A stretch of DNA of 64,000 bases from Candidatus Odyssella thessalonicensis L13 (GTDB lineage: Bacteria; Pseudomonadota; Alphaproteobacteria; Paracaedibacterales; Paracaedibacteraceae): positions 558,001 to 622,000 of the forward strand of contig NZ_AEWF01000001.1 of NCBI RefSeq assembly GCF_000190415.1. The letters are read 5' to 3'. The notes under the pieces were generated by a model. That model worked only from the letters and a program-made list of their open reading frames with translations. It had not been told where the DNA came from and did no database searches. Positions within the stretch are counted from its first letter, which is position 1. Every line of letters begins with the position of its first letter. Shown here in pieces: positions 1-8,680 of this stretch. The position numbers and the translations under genes are program-made.

Positions 1-593
1 GCATGTTGCTGGTTAGCCATTTAGGCAATATGGAATTTTGCCGGGCAACTTCTGTGCCTGAGCATAGAAATCGCCTGCATGTCCTACTCCATCAAAAGAA
101 TTCCCAACGGTTTCATCAACTCCTGAAAGCGTTTAATCCCTTATCTACAATCAATATTATTGAAGTGACGCAGATGGGGCCGGAGACAATAATTTATTTA
201 AAAGAGCAAATCGCTAAAGGGGACTGGGTCATTATCGCCGGCGATCGTATTCCTGTTAACAACTCTCAACGGTTGAGTTATGCCTCTTTTCTGGGCCATC
301 GGGCCCCCTTTTCCCAGGGTCCTTATATTTTAGCTGCTTTACTCGAATGCCCTGTTTACACTGCTATTGCCGTTCGCCAAGACCACCATTACCGTGTTCA
401 CCTTGACCTTTTTGCTGAGAAAGTCACCCTTAACCGCCATACGCGGGCAGACGATCTGACAGGTTATGTACAACGCTATGCCCATTATTTAGAGGGTCAG
501 TGTAAAAATTATCCATATCAGTGGTTTAATTTCTTTGACTTTTGGAAACAGGATCCCCAGATATGTAACATCGAAGGGGGAAACCATGAATAA
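1..593 (+). CDS. LpxL/HtrB-type acyltransferase of the aryl polyene cluster (5' end outside window)
   Basis: The reading frame is open from the left edge to a TAA at 591-593, so the N-terminus is missing. The visible part begins with a hydrophobic strand and the H-x4-E box SHLGNMEFCR, the catalytic signature of lysophospholipid/lipid A-type acyltransferases. A later block with GDRIP followed by FLGHRAPFSQGP matches the substrate-pocket region of LpxL-like enzymes. Acyltransferases of this family are regular members of aryl polyene clusters, where they are thought to place the polyene on a lipid anchor at the inner membrane. The next gene starts inside this one (ATG at 586), so the two are translationally coupled. 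Family assignment is firm; the acceptor is inferred from the cluster. Confidence 0.85.
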   Translation, partial: MLLVSHLGNMEFCRATSVPEHRNRLHVLLHQKNSQRFHQLLKAFNPLSTINIIEVTQMGPETIIYLKEQIAKGDWVIIAGDRIPVNNSQRLSYASFLGHRAPFSQGPYILAALLECPVYTAIAVRQDHHYRVHLDLFAEKVTLNRHTRADDLTGYVQRYAHYLEGQCKNYPYQWFNFFDFWKQDPQICNIEGGNHE

Positions 594-2154
594 ACAATCA
601 CTTATTGAAGTCGGCCTTGACCGAATGATAACCATCGAAGAGATTGATCTGATCGCACGTCGAGAAGCAAGATTGGTTCTCTCTCAGGATGAAAATTTTC
701 GAGCTCATATTACTAAGGGCGCACAATTTTTAAAGGAAAAGTTTCAAGCCGACGGCTGTATTTATGGTGTTACCACCGGCTACGGTGATAACTGTGTCAG
801 AGCCGTACCGTTAGCTCAGGTTGAAGAATTACCCTTACATTTAACGCGGTTCCATGGCTGCGGGCTGGGAGATTTCCTCTCTTTGCCGCAAACGAGAGCC
901 GTTCTCGCCGTCAGACTTATTTCGCTTTGCCAAGGGTTTTCAGGCGTAACAGTTGACCTGTTGGAAAGACTAGAAATGTTATTGCATCATGATATTCTCC
1001 CCGTCATTCCTAGTGAAGGATCGGTGGGGGCGAGTGGGGACTTGACGCCGTTATCCTATGTGGCGGCTGTCATTGTCGGCGAACGAGATGTCTGGTACCA
1101 AGGAAAACGGCGCGCAACCGCTGAGGTTTATCAAGAGCTGGAAATTCAAGCTTATAAATTGCAGCCAAAAGAGGCCTTAGCCATCATGAACGGGACAGCT
1201 GTTATGACAGGCTTAGCAACAGAAGCTTTTTGCCGCGCTAAATATCTGGCTCGTCTCTCAGCTCGCCTCACCGCGATGACTTCTTTGGCGCTTAAAGGCA
1301 ATCCTCAGCATTTTAATGCTTACTTATTTGCCGCCAAACCGCATGTAGGCCAATCGCATATTGCCGCCTATATCCGTTCAGATTTGGAAAATGCGCCCCA
1401 AGATTTTCCAATTGGGCGCTTACAAGATCGTTATTCTACCCGCTGTGCGCCGCATATCATTGGGGTCTTAGAAGATATGCTGCCCGTCTTTAAAAAGCTG
1501 ATTGAAACAGAAATCAATTCAGCGAATGATAATCCTTTAATACACTTAGCCGAGAATGAGCAAGAGAGCAGCATTTTACATGGCGGCCATTTTTACGGCG
1601 GCCATATTGCCTTTGTTATGGATAGTTTGAAGAACTTGGTCGCTAATATTGCTGACCTGCTAGATCGGCAAATGGCAACTTTGGTCGATCCTAAATTTAA
1701 TAATGGCTTGCCAGCAAATCTTTCTGGCGCTCACGGGACAAGAGCCCCCATCAATCATGGCCTTAAAGCTCTACAAATAGGCGCCTCGGCCTGGACGGCT
1801 GAAGCCTTAAAGAATACAATGCCCGCGAGCGTTTTCTCACGCTCAACCGAAAGCCACAATCAAGATAAGGTAAGTATGGGAACGATTGCCGCTCGCGATG
1901 CATTACGGGTACTCCAGCTGTCTGAGCAAGTGGCCGTGGCGCAGCTGATCGCCGCTGTACAAGCGCTACGCCTCCGTCAGCAGGAAGGCGCCCTTGGACG
2001 GCAGAATTATTCCTCGGATATGTGTTTATTCCTGGATATGGTTAATGATGACATTCCGTTTATCGCCGAGGATCAACCTTTAGAGTCCTATTTGCGCGCC
2101 CTGCTCGATAAAATTCAGAACCGCCGCTGGGCTTTATATGGAGCAGCAAAATGA
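586..2154 (+). CDS. MIO-type aromatic amino acid ammonia-lyase (HAL/PAL/TAL family)
   Basis: This 522-residue protein belongs to the histidine/phenylalanine/tyrosine ammonia-lyase family. It deaminates an aromatic amino acid to an aryl acrylic acid, here most likely to supply the aryl starter of the polyene. The Ala149-Ser150-Gly151 triad in SVGASGDLTPL is the precursor of the MIO electrophile. Further family blocks are TTGYGDN near residue 64 and TESHNQDKVSMG near the C-terminus. The pair that sets substrate choice reads Phe89-His90 (TRFHGCG), unlike the Ser-His usual in HutH or the His-Leu usual in tyrosine lyases. I chose the ATG at 586, preceded by GAAGGGGG, over an upstream in-frame ATG at 535 that would lie inside the acyltransferase gene. 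The gene overlaps its neighbour by 8 bp upstream and 4 bp downstream. A true HutH role is unlikely because no other hut gene is present. Confidence 0.9.
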   Translation: MNKQSLIEVGLDRMITIEEIDLIARREARLVLSQDENFRAHITKGAQFLKEKFQADGCIYGVTTGYGDNCVRAVPLAQVEELPLHLTRFHGCGLGDFLSLPQTRAVLAVRLISLCQGFSGVTVDLLERLEMLLHHDILPVIPSEGSVGASGDLTPLSYVAAVIVGERDVWYQGKRRATAEVYQELEIQAYKLQPKEALAIMNGTAVMTGLATEAFCRAKYLARLSARLTAMTSLALKGNPQHFNAYLFAAKPHVGQSHIAAYIRSDLENAPQDFPIGRLQDRYSTRCAPHIIGVLEDMLPVFKKLIETEINSANDNPLIHLAENEQESSILHGGHFYGGHIAFVMDSLKNLVANIADLLDRQMATLVDPKFNNGLPANLSGAHGTRAPINHGLKALQIGASAWTAEALKNTMPASVFSRSTESHNQDKVSMGTIAARDALRVLQLSEQVAVAQLIAAVQALRLRQQEGALGRQNYSSDMCLFLDMVNDDIPFIAEDQPLESYLRALLDKIQNRRWALYGAAK

Positions 2155-2582
2155 TTCCCTTATTGACAGCTTCGCAGGTAATTGTTATCCAATTTAATGA
2201 TCTCGATCCGATGAACGTGGTCTGGCATGGCAATTATTTGCGGTATTTTGAGGCGGCTCGCTCTGAGCTGCTAAATAAGGTGAATTATAATTATGGTGAA
2301 ATGCAAGAGTCAGGCTATATGTGGCCTATTGTGGATGTTCACATTAAATATATTCGCCCTTTACGCTTACATCAACGCATCAGAATTGAAGCAACCCTGC
2401 TTGAATATGAAAATCGCTTAAAGATTGGCTATAAAATTTATGATGACCAGACTAATCAGCTTTTAACTAAGGGATCTACCACACAGGTAGCGATCAATCA
2501 GAGCACCTCGGAATTGGAGTTCAGATCTCCTCCCCTCTTAATCGAAAGAGTTGAAGGAACAATACAAGGACCAATACAATGA
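2151..2582 (+). CDS. Hotdog-fold acyl thioesterase (4-hydroxybenzoyl-CoA thioesterase type)
   Basis: A 143-residue single hotdog domain. The signature FNDLDPMNVVWHGNYLRYFE near residues 15-34, with the Asp-x-Asp-Pro-Met and His-Gly-Asn-Tyr cores, is that of the 4-hydroxybenzoyl-CoA/YbgC thioesterase family. In aryl polyene clusters this position is held by the thioesterase usually called ApeK, proposed to release or edit acyl chains from the acyl carrier protein. Its ATG overlaps the lyase stop in an ATGA junction and its own stop overlaps the next ATG in the same way, so it belongs to the coupled operon. The catalytic Asp is in the first motif. The natural thioester is not visible from sequence. 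Confidence 0.85.
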   Translation: MIPLLTASQVIVIQFNDLDPMNVVWHGNYLRYFEAARSELLNKVNYNYGEMQESGYMWPIVDVHIKYIRPLRLHQRIRIEATLLEYENRLKIGYKIYDDQTNQLLTKGSTTQVAINQSTSELEFRSPPLLIERVEGTIQGPIQ

Positions 2583-3208
2583 GAAAGCTTTTATACCGTT
2601 ATATATTGCTTATTCTAACCCTTGTGACTGTTGCGCCTGCGACGGCAGACTTTAAGACTGTCTTAACCCATCTCCCTAAGGGTGGGATGTTAAAAGCTAA
2701 GTTTACCCAAAAACGCTATCTATCAGGCATACCCCAACCAATAAAATCGACGGGTAACATTGTTCTTTGGAACGGCAAAGGCTTACTTTGGAACACAGTT
2801 GAGCCATTCGCGAACACCATCTTATTAACTGCTCAGGGGATTTTTCAAGTTGAAGATGGCCAAAAAACGTCATTAACAGCCAATCAAAGCAATCATAATC
2901 AAAAGGTCCTGTTAGACCTGATCTCTCATATCTTAAATGGCTCCTTTGAAGATATTGAACAGTTTAAAGTAGAACCTTTAGCCGTCTCAACACCGAGCCA
3001 ATGGAAAGTAAGGCTCTTGCCACCCCAAAATATAAAATCTTTTATCTCTTCTATTATTGTAGAGGGCGGAAATTATATCACCGGCATTACTATAAATCGC
3101 CCTAACGCTGATAAAGATGAAATCACCTTAACACAGCATACTCTCATTAATTCTCAAGACGTAAATAAGGTGATTAACGCGCCGATGCGGAGATTATTTA
3201 ATGAATAA
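2579..3208 (+). CDS. LolA-like periplasmic outer membrane lipoprotein carrier
   Basis: A 209-residue exported protein. A signal peptide of about 23 residues ends in ATA before DFKTVLTHL. The mature part resembles LolA: an early KAKFTQKRYLSGI strand, then GNIVLWNGKGLLWNTVEPF, the LolA-like stretch where aromatic residues follow a short turn. LolA proteins carry hydrophobic lipoproteins from inner to outer membrane. The LolA-like protein of aryl polyene clusters is thought to do the same for the pigment-lipid conjugate. It lies directly before an MMPL exporter, overlapping it by 8 bp, which supports a joint export function. It is probably not the housekeeping LolA. Confidence 0.8.
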   Translation: MRKLLYRYILLILTLVTVAPATADFKTVLTHLPKGGMLKAKFTQKRYLSGIPQPIKSTGNIVLWNGKGLLWNTVEPFANTILLTAQGIFQVEDGQKTSLTANQSNHNQKVLLDLISHILNGSFEDIEQFKVEPLAVSTPSQWKVRLLPPQNIKSFISSIIVEGGNYITGITINRPNADKDEITLTQHTLINSQDVNKVINAPMRRLFNE

Positions 3209-5573
3209 GATCCGATATCGCTTCCATGCTATCCTCAGTATGGCTTGGTTGATAAGTCTGTTAGCCTTAGCTATCTATGATTACCAGAAACTTTCTACCC
3301 CGGGCAAAATACAGCATGATCTTTTAGCTCTGCTGCCAGCAAGCCGTACAGAGGCTATGACAGATATCAAGCTTTTCATGGAAGATATCAACTTATCGAA
3401 GCGAGTAATAATTTTATTAGGCCACCCCGATCCAGCAATAGCTAAAGCCGCCCTTAATGAGCTCCGCCAACGCCTGTTCGCTGCTGATCTAGCTCTCAAA
3501 GAGGCGGATACCAGCTTGGTTGCAGAACAATATCACCATTTCTTTAAAGAACTTTATCCTTATCGGGCGGGATTCTTGTCAAATCAAGACCGATTGTCGC
3601 TGTTAAACGGCCAAGAGGAAAACTTAGCCAAGCGAGCAATGGCCACTCTCATGCAACCTTTTTCTGTGCTGGGTGGTGTCAATATTAAAGAAGATCCCTT
3701 TTCTCTTTATTCCAGCTTTATTCGGTCTATTCAGTTCAATCTCAACTTTCAAGCGGATGAAAATGGGGACTTATCTATTGCAACGTCGACGCACACTTGG
3801 TCCCTCTATCAAGCCAACTTCCGTGAATCAAGCTTTTCCTTGCCGGCCTTAGAAAGCATTTCGGATCAACTAATTCCTATTCTCGACCATCTGCGCCAGC
3901 AGTATCAGGTGAAAGTTTTAAAAACAGGGGTAGTTTTCTATGCGGCTGAGGGTTATAAACAAGCTAACTTTGAAATTTATTTGATAAGTATTATTTCAAC
4001 TGCAGCCATTGTCCTGCTGCTATTAACCTTTTTTCGCTCGGTTATCCCGCTTATCTTTGCTCTGCTTATCATTGCCAGCGGCGTTATTGGGGGTATCTTT
4101 GCTTGTTTTGCCGTATTCGGCAGCATCCATATTATTGCGTTGGTTTTCGGATGCACCCTCGTGGGGGTTACCGTTGACTATGCTTTACATTATTGCTGCG
4201 CCAGTTATCGACAACAGATCCCTGCAACGCAAAACCGCTTTGGCGTCTTAAAAAGTTTAATGCCTGCCCTGCCCTTGGGTGTATTATCCTCAGCTTTAGG
4301 CTATGGCTTACTATTTCTAGTGCCTTTTCCGGGTATTCAACAGATGTCAGTTTTAGCCTGCAGTGGCTTAATTTTTGCTTTTATGAGTGTTTGCTTGTTT
4401 GGGCCGTATGTTATTAAGCCCTTATTGCATGATACCCCGCTTCCTGCTCTATATTTTCAGAACTTTCTAGAAAAGTTAGCCAGCATGGGCAGCTCCCCTT
4501 CCTTCAAGCGGGCATTACCTATTGCAGCTTTAACCATCTCTGGGAGCGGCAGCTTATTTCTCGAATTTGATGACGACATCAGACATCTTCAATCCCTTAA
4601 CGTTAAATTAAAAGCAGAAGAAGACCAGATTAAAGCTTTAATGCAGCACGAAACAGCCGCCACCTTTTTCAGCGTGGAAGCAGCTGAACCCGAGCAAATA
4701 TTGCAACAATTGGAAGCCATGGAAGAAGAGCTAACTCAGCTACAACAAGATAAAGTTATAGCTGGCTATCGCAGCCTTTGTCACCTTATTTCCTCGGCTG
4801 CCCGCCAGCGTCATAATCGTCGACTCATCGAGCAAAATCTCTACCGGGTGTATTGGCCTTCTCTCGCTCAAGCTTTAGCAATTGAGCCAATGATCACCTT
4901 AAAAGAATGGGGGCTAGACTCTCCCCTCCTCTTACTTGATCAGAATCGCATAACTAAGCTTCCCGAAGGCTGGCAGCATCTTATTCATGTCTTGCCCCAG
5001 GGAACAGTCAAAGGTAGAATTATGGTCAACGATGTCCGCAGCGCTCAGCCCCTTCAAGCCCTCGCCCAAAGGCATAAAGGTGTCACCTATATTGACCCTA
5101 TCGCAGAGTATACTCAATTATTAGCTACTTATCGCTATACTTTTATGGGATTAGTCCTCGCGATTTTCCTGAGCATTGCTGCTGTCGTAGGACTGCGTGA
5201 AGGAGGAAAAGCCATGCTCTCAACTGTCACCCCCGTGGGCCTTGCTATTCTTACCACAGTTGGACTGTTGGGCCTGTGCCAAATTCCCTTGACGCTGTTT
5301 CATACGCTAGGCCTTATATTAGTACTCTGCATTGGCATTGATTACTCTCTATTCCTGCGTTTTAAGCCTCAAGAAAACAGCTCAGCTACCAGTGGCAACC
5401 TGTTATTACTCGGCAATGCTTTAGCCGCTTTTACCACCCTTTTCTCTTTTGGACTGCTTGCTTTCAGTAAAACAGCTGCCCCCCATGATTTTGGAGTTGC
5501 AGTTTCGCTGGGAATTACTATTTGTTTTATCATGACCACTATTTTGCTGGCTAAAGGATCTCACTCAAAATGA
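3201..5573 (+). CDS. MMPL-family RND exporter of the aryl polyene cluster
   Basis: A 790-residue integral membrane protein with the duplicated MMPL/RND layout: one N-terminal helix, a periplasmic domain, a bundle of helices (about residues 255-420), a second periplasmic domain and a second bundle (about 650-785). The charged residues that relay protons in this superfamily are visible as Asp in GVTVDYALHY and Asp in CIGIDYSLFLRF. MMPL exporters move bulky lipids out of the inner membrane. In aryl polyene clusters this gene always sits next to LolA-like and DUF3261 genes, so the cargo is inferred to be the polyene-lipid. It is embedded in the coupled operon, with overlaps of 8 bp upstream and 4 bp downstream. 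Confidence 0.88.
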   Translation: MNKIRYRFHAILSMAWLISLLALAIYDYQKLSTPGKIQHDLLALLPASRTEAMTDIKLFMEDINLSKRVIILLGHPDPAIAKAALNELRQRLFAADLALKEADTSLVAEQYHHFFKELYPYRAGFLSNQDRLSLLNGQEENLAKRAMATLMQPFSVLGGVNIKEDPFSLYSSFIRSIQFNLNFQADENGDLSIATSTHTWSLYQANFRESSFSLPALESISDQLIPILDHLRQQYQVKVLKTGVVFYAAEGYKQANFEIYLISIISTAAIVLLLLTFFRSVIPLIFALLIIASGVIGGIFACFAVFGSIHIIALVFGCTLVGVTVDYALHYCCASYRQQIPATQNRFGVLKSLMPALPLGVLSSALGYGLLFLVPFPGIQQMSVLACSGLIFAFMSVCLFGPYVIKPLLHDTPLPALYFQNFLEKLASMGSSPSFKRALPIAALTISGSGSLFLEFDDDIRHLQSLNVKLKAEEDQIKALMQHETAATFFSVEAAEPEQILQQLEAMEEELTQLQQDKVIAGYRSLCHLISSAARQRHNRRLIEQNLYRVYWPSLAQALAIEPMITLKEWGLDSPLLLLDQNRITKLPEGWQHLIHVLPQGTVKGRIMVNDVRSAQPLQALAQRHKGVTYIDPIAEYTQLLATYRYTFMGLVLAIFLSIAAVVGLREGGKAMLSTVTPVGLAILTTVGLLGLCQIPLTLFHTLGLILVLCIGIDYSLFLRFKPQENSSATSGNLLLLGNALAAFTTLFSFGLLAFSKTAAPHDFGVAVSLGITICFIMTTILLAKGSHSK

Positions 5574-6214
5574 AGACTTTTAAATTAAGCCCTAAGATTC
5601 AGTTTATCTCACTGTTGGCACTTCTTGGACAAGCGCTCTTAATGCTGCCTGGCTGTGTATCAACGCCGGAAAATTTGCAGCAATCTAATGGGCTGCAAGA
5701 ACAGCTCTCTGAGGTTCCTGTCAGCGAGAACGCTTATCTAAAACTGGACTCCACTTGGCTTTTACCTGACCACGGCACCTATCTGCAGCAAGTTAAAGCT
5801 ACGATCCAAGGCCAGGACTATAAGTTTTCCGTCCATGTAAGCTTTGAGAATAAAAGACTCTCTCTCGTTGCTTTTAATGATCTGTATGGTCGTTTATACC
5901 AGCTAACCTGGGAACCGGGCAGCCTTAACTGGACGACCTCGGATAAGATCCCGCCGGCTTTAAAGCCAGAAAATATCATTGCTGATTTCCTGTTAGTTCA
6001 TTCCGCTTTGGCCCAGTTGAACTCTCATCTGATAGGAGCCACGACTGAAGAAGACAAGTCTTCTCAAAGCTTGATGCGAACAGTTAAAAGCCAAGCAATC
6101 CTATTAAGAAAAATTGAAGGCACCCAGCCTGTCGGAGCTCTATGGCAAATGATTGTCATTAATAACCCTCAAGCCGGTTATAAGCTTGAAATACAAACGG
6201 TGCCCCTTTCATGA
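5570..6214 (+). CDS. DUF3261-type lipoprotein of the aryl polyene cluster
   Basis: A 214-residue predicted lipoprotein. The signal peptide ends in the lipobox-like LPGC with the lipidated Cys at residue 29. The mature part is mostly beta-strand, with a central block FNDLYGRLYQLTWEPGSL like that of DUF3261 proteins, which are found almost only in aryl polyene clusters next to the MMPL exporter and a LolA-like protein. A LolB-like role, receiving the polyene-lipid at the outer membrane, is an inference from fold class and neighbours. Coupled by ATGA overlaps on both sides. The lipobox is slightly atypical, with Pro at -2. Confidence 0.75.
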   Translation: MKTFKLSPKIQFISLLALLGQALLMLPGCVSTPENLQQSNGLQEQLSEVPVSENAYLKLDSTWLLPDHGTYLQQVKATIQGQDYKFSVHVSFENKRLSLVAFNDLYGRLYQLTWEPGSLNWTTSDKIPPALKPENIIADFLLVHSALAQLNSHLIGATTEEDKSSQSLMRTVKSQAILLRKIEGTQPVGALWQMIVINNPQAGYKLEIQTVPLS

Positions 6215-7446
6215 AACCTATCAATTCTTCAGCTACACGGACGTTCCTACCCGCCCTCGGGATTGCTTGCCCTTTGGGGTTAGGTAAACAAGCGGTCAAC
6301 AAAGCTTTATTTAGCATTAAAGAGTCACCAATTCATATGAAAGTGTCTCTGCTTTCAGGTAAAGAAGTTCCTGTGGGTCGCGTCCCCTTTGAGGTACCGG
6401 AGATAGGTGCAGAATTTCAAGAGTTGCGTTCACGCAATAATGCCCTTTTGCAGCTGGCATTGGATGAAATTATCCCTTATGTCGACCAAGCTAAAGCTTT
6501 ATATGGTTCGCACCGCATTGGGGTGGTTCTGGGTACCAGCACCTCAGGGATGTTGGAGGGAGAACAAGGGTTTTGTCACAAACAGCATACTGGCGAATGG
6601 CCAGCTAATTATCTTTACACTCAGCAAGAAGTGGCAAGCCTCTCTACCTTTGCCGCACGCTTTTTAAAGTTAGGGGGGCCTGCTTATACAATTTCCACAG
6701 CCTGCTCCTCAAGTAGTAAAGCCCTGTGTTCGGCTAAACGCTTAATCAATGCTGGTATTTGTGATGCTGTCATCACCGGCGGCGCTGATACGGTGTGTAG
6801 TTTAACACTAAATGGCTTCGATTCCTTAGAGCTTCTATCGGAGAAAATATGCCACCCTTTCAGTAAGAATCGCCAAGGCATAACCATTGGCGAAGGCGCC
6901 GCAGTATTCTTGATGACCCGCGATCCCTTATCGTCTGAGCCCCTAGTTGAACTTATTGGTTATGGCGAAAGCTCAGATGCTTATCACATCAGCTCGCCTG
7001 ACCCAGACGGGAATGGTGCCGAAGTTGCCATAAGGGACGCCTTGAAAATGGCAGCTTTAGATGCGACAGATATCTCTTATATCAATCTCCATGGAACGGG
7101 AACCCCTTTAAATGATGCTATGGAAAGCAGATGCATTGCGAGGATTTTCGGAAATCAGTTGCCTTGTAGTTCTACTAAAGGACTTACGGGTCATACACTG
7201 GGAGCAGCTGGGGCTTTAGAAGCCGCCATCCTATGGCTTGCCTTAGCCAGTGAAGAGAAAGGCTCCCTTCCCTTGCCGCCCCATATCTGGGATGGAGAAA
7301 GAGACCCAGAGTTGGCGCCCCTTCACTTGGTAAAAGTGGGTGAACGCGCCACCATAACAGATAAGCCGATTGCCTTAATGAGTAATTCGTTTGCCTTTGG
7401 CGGCAGCAATGTCAGTGTGATCCTTAGCAAAGGTTTTGATGAATAA
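6211..7446 (+). CDS. Beta-ketoacyl-ACP synthase (KAS I/II type), aryl polyene chain elongation
   Basis: A 411-residue ketosynthase. The Cys-His-His triad is complete: Cys165 in ISTACSSSS, His294 in NLHGTGTPLND and His328 in STKGLTGHTLG, with the structural Lys at 323. The C-terminal FAFGGSNVSVI block is also present. By position, between the exporter genes and the dehydratase/ketoreductase pair, it corresponds to the ketosynthase usually named ApeO. That enzyme extends the aryl starter with malonyl units, paired with a chain-length-factor-like partner. No such partner is in the window, so it should lie to the left. It overlaps the upstream lipoprotein gene by 4 bp and the downstream dehydratase gene by 8 bp. 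Confidence 0.9.
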   Translation: MKPINSSATRTFLPALGIACPLGLGKQAVNKALFSIKESPIHMKVSLLSGKEVPVGRVPFEVPEIGAEFQELRSRNNALLQLALDEIIPYVDQAKALYGSHRIGVVLGTSTSGMLEGEQGFCHKQHTGEWPANYLYTQQEVASLSTFAARFLKLGGPAYTISTACSSSSKALCSAKRLINAGICDAVITGGADTVCSLTLNGFDSLELLSEKICHPFSKNRQGITIGEGAAVFLMTRDPLSSEPLVELIGYGESSDAYHISSPDPDGNGAEVAIRDALKMAALDATDISYINLHGTGTPLNDAMESRCIARIFGNQLPCSSTKGLTGHTLGAAGALEAAILWLALASEEKGSLPLPPHIWDGERDPELAPLHLVKVGERATITDKPIALMSNSFAFGGSNVSVILSKGFDE

Positions 7447-7924
7447 AAAGCTAGAGAAGATGATAAAAATGGATACACAATTTATAGATATTCCAGTTGC
7501 TGATCTGTTACCCCATAAACCGCCGATGGTTCTGGTTGATAAGGTTATCTGTTATCGAGAGGACTTTATTCACACCCGCCTTAGCATCCATAAAGACGTG
7601 CCCTTTTTCGCCCAGCAAGGCGTTCCCGCTTATATTGCAATCGAATATATGGCACAAACAGTGGGGGTATGGAATGGACTAATAAGGCGCCAACAAGATA
7701 AAGAGGTAGCTATTGGCTTCCTTTTGGGCACCCGTAAACTTACCCTAGAAATTCCCACCTTTTTAAGGGGAGCGACATTAGATATCTATGGCTGCCCCAA
7801 ATATAGTGATGGCGAAATCGCTTGCTTTGAATGTTGGGTTGAAATTGACAACCAACGCGTTGCCCATGCCATCTTAAATGTTTTCCAGCCCCAAAATGGT
7901 TCTGATTTTTTAGCTCAACAATGA
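7439..7924 (+). CDS. Hotdog-fold 3-hydroxyacyl-ACP dehydratase (ApeP-like)
   Basis: A dehydratase of about 161 residues related to FabA/FabZ. The catalytic His is in LLPHKPPMVLVDKV, equivalent to the HRYPFLL box of FabZ, and the acidic partner is in IEYMAQTVG. It removes water from the 3-hydroxyacyl intermediate so that each elongation round leaves a trans double bond, which makes the chain a polyene. Two starts are possible. The ATG at 7439 overlaps the ketosynthase stop and follows AAAGG by 5 bases. The ATG at 7469 follows AGAGAAG by 9 bases and would drop ten residues. I keep the first because of the operon's overlap style. ApeP normally works with ApeI, which is not in this window. Confidence 0.85.
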   Translation: MNKKLEKMIKMDTQFIDIPVADLLPHKPPMVLVDKVICYREDFIHTRLSIHKDVPFFAQQGVPAYIAIEYMAQTVGVWNGLIRRQQDKEVAIGFLLGTRKLTLEIPTFLRGATLDIYGCPKYSDGEIACFECWVEIDNQRVAHAILNVFQPQNGSDFLAQQ

Positions 7925-7948
7925 GAGTAGTCTGAGAGGAATTTTTTT

Positions 7949-8680
7949 ATGTCATCTAGTAAATCGATATTGATAACAGGCGCCAGTAAAGGCATTGGCA
8001 AAGCCATCGCAATCAAGGCTGCCGAAGCGAGTTATGAAGTCATTGTCCACTATGTCAAAGACAAAGCCGGAGCTGAGGCAACCTTAAATCTTGTCAACCA
8101 AGCCGGAGCTACGGGTCGCCTTATTTGCTTTGACATTGCCGATCGTGAAGCTTGTCGCTTAGCCTTAGAAACCGATATGGCAGAGCACGGGACTTATTAC
8201 GGCGTTGTTTTGAATGCAGGTATTGCGAAAGACAATGCTTTTCCAGCTTTAGAAGAAGGTGACTGGGATCAAGTGATTCATACCAATCTTGATGGGTTTT
8301 ATAATGTCTTAAAACCAGTGGTGATGCCCATGGTAAGACGACGTCAGCCGGGGCGCATTATCACGTTATCCTCGGTCTCAGGACTAGCCGGCAATAGAGG
8401 CCAAGTTAACTACAGTGCTGCTAAAGCGGGGATTATTGGCGCCACCAAGGCCTTAGCTCTCGAGCTTGCCAAACGCAATATAACGGTGAATTGTGTGGCG
8501 CCGGGTGTTATTGAGACCACAATGACCGAAGACATTCCGCTTGACCACATTTTACCGATGATCCCGATGCAGCGGCTCGGGCAACCCGAAGAAGTAGCAA
8601 GTGTGATCAAGTTCCTTTTAAGTGAAGAAGCGGGCTACATTACCCGACAAGTTATCTCTGTAAATGGAGGGCTGATCTAA
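7949..8680 (+). CDS. FabG-type 3-ketoacyl-ACP reductase of the aryl polyene cluster
   Basis: A 243-residue short-chain dehydrogenase. The Rossmann motif TGASKGIGKAIA is at the N-terminus, NAGIAKDNAF follows, and the Ser-Tyr-Lys catalytic set is in LSSVSGLAGNRGQVNYSAAK. The C-terminal GGLI ending is typical of FabG. It reduces the 3-keto group of the growing aryl polyene with NADPH, the ApeQ role. It starts 24 bases after the dehydratase stop behind a TGAGAGGA ribosome site, and its TAA overlaps the next ATG by one base. It is more likely cluster-specific than the housekeeping FabG, because no acpP or fabD gene adjoins it here. Confidence 0.9.
   Translation: MSSSKSILITGASKGIGKAIAIKAAEASYEVIVHYVKDKAGAEATLNLVNQAGATGRLICFDIADREACRLALETDMAEHGTYYGVVLNAGIAKDNAFPALEEGDWDQVIHTNLDGFYNVLKPVVMPMVRRRQPGRIITLSSVSGLAGNRGQVNYSAAKAGIIGATKALALELAKRNITVNCVAPGVIETTMTEDIPLDHILPMIPMQRLGQPEEVASVIKFLLSEEAGYITRQVISVNGGLI

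Noticed and set aside
586-2154. Annotation of the lyase as a catabolic histidine ammonia-lyase (hutH)
   Set aside because: No hutU, hutI or hutG is nearby, the gene is embedded in a coupled pigment operon, and the selectivity pair is Phe-His, not Ser-His.
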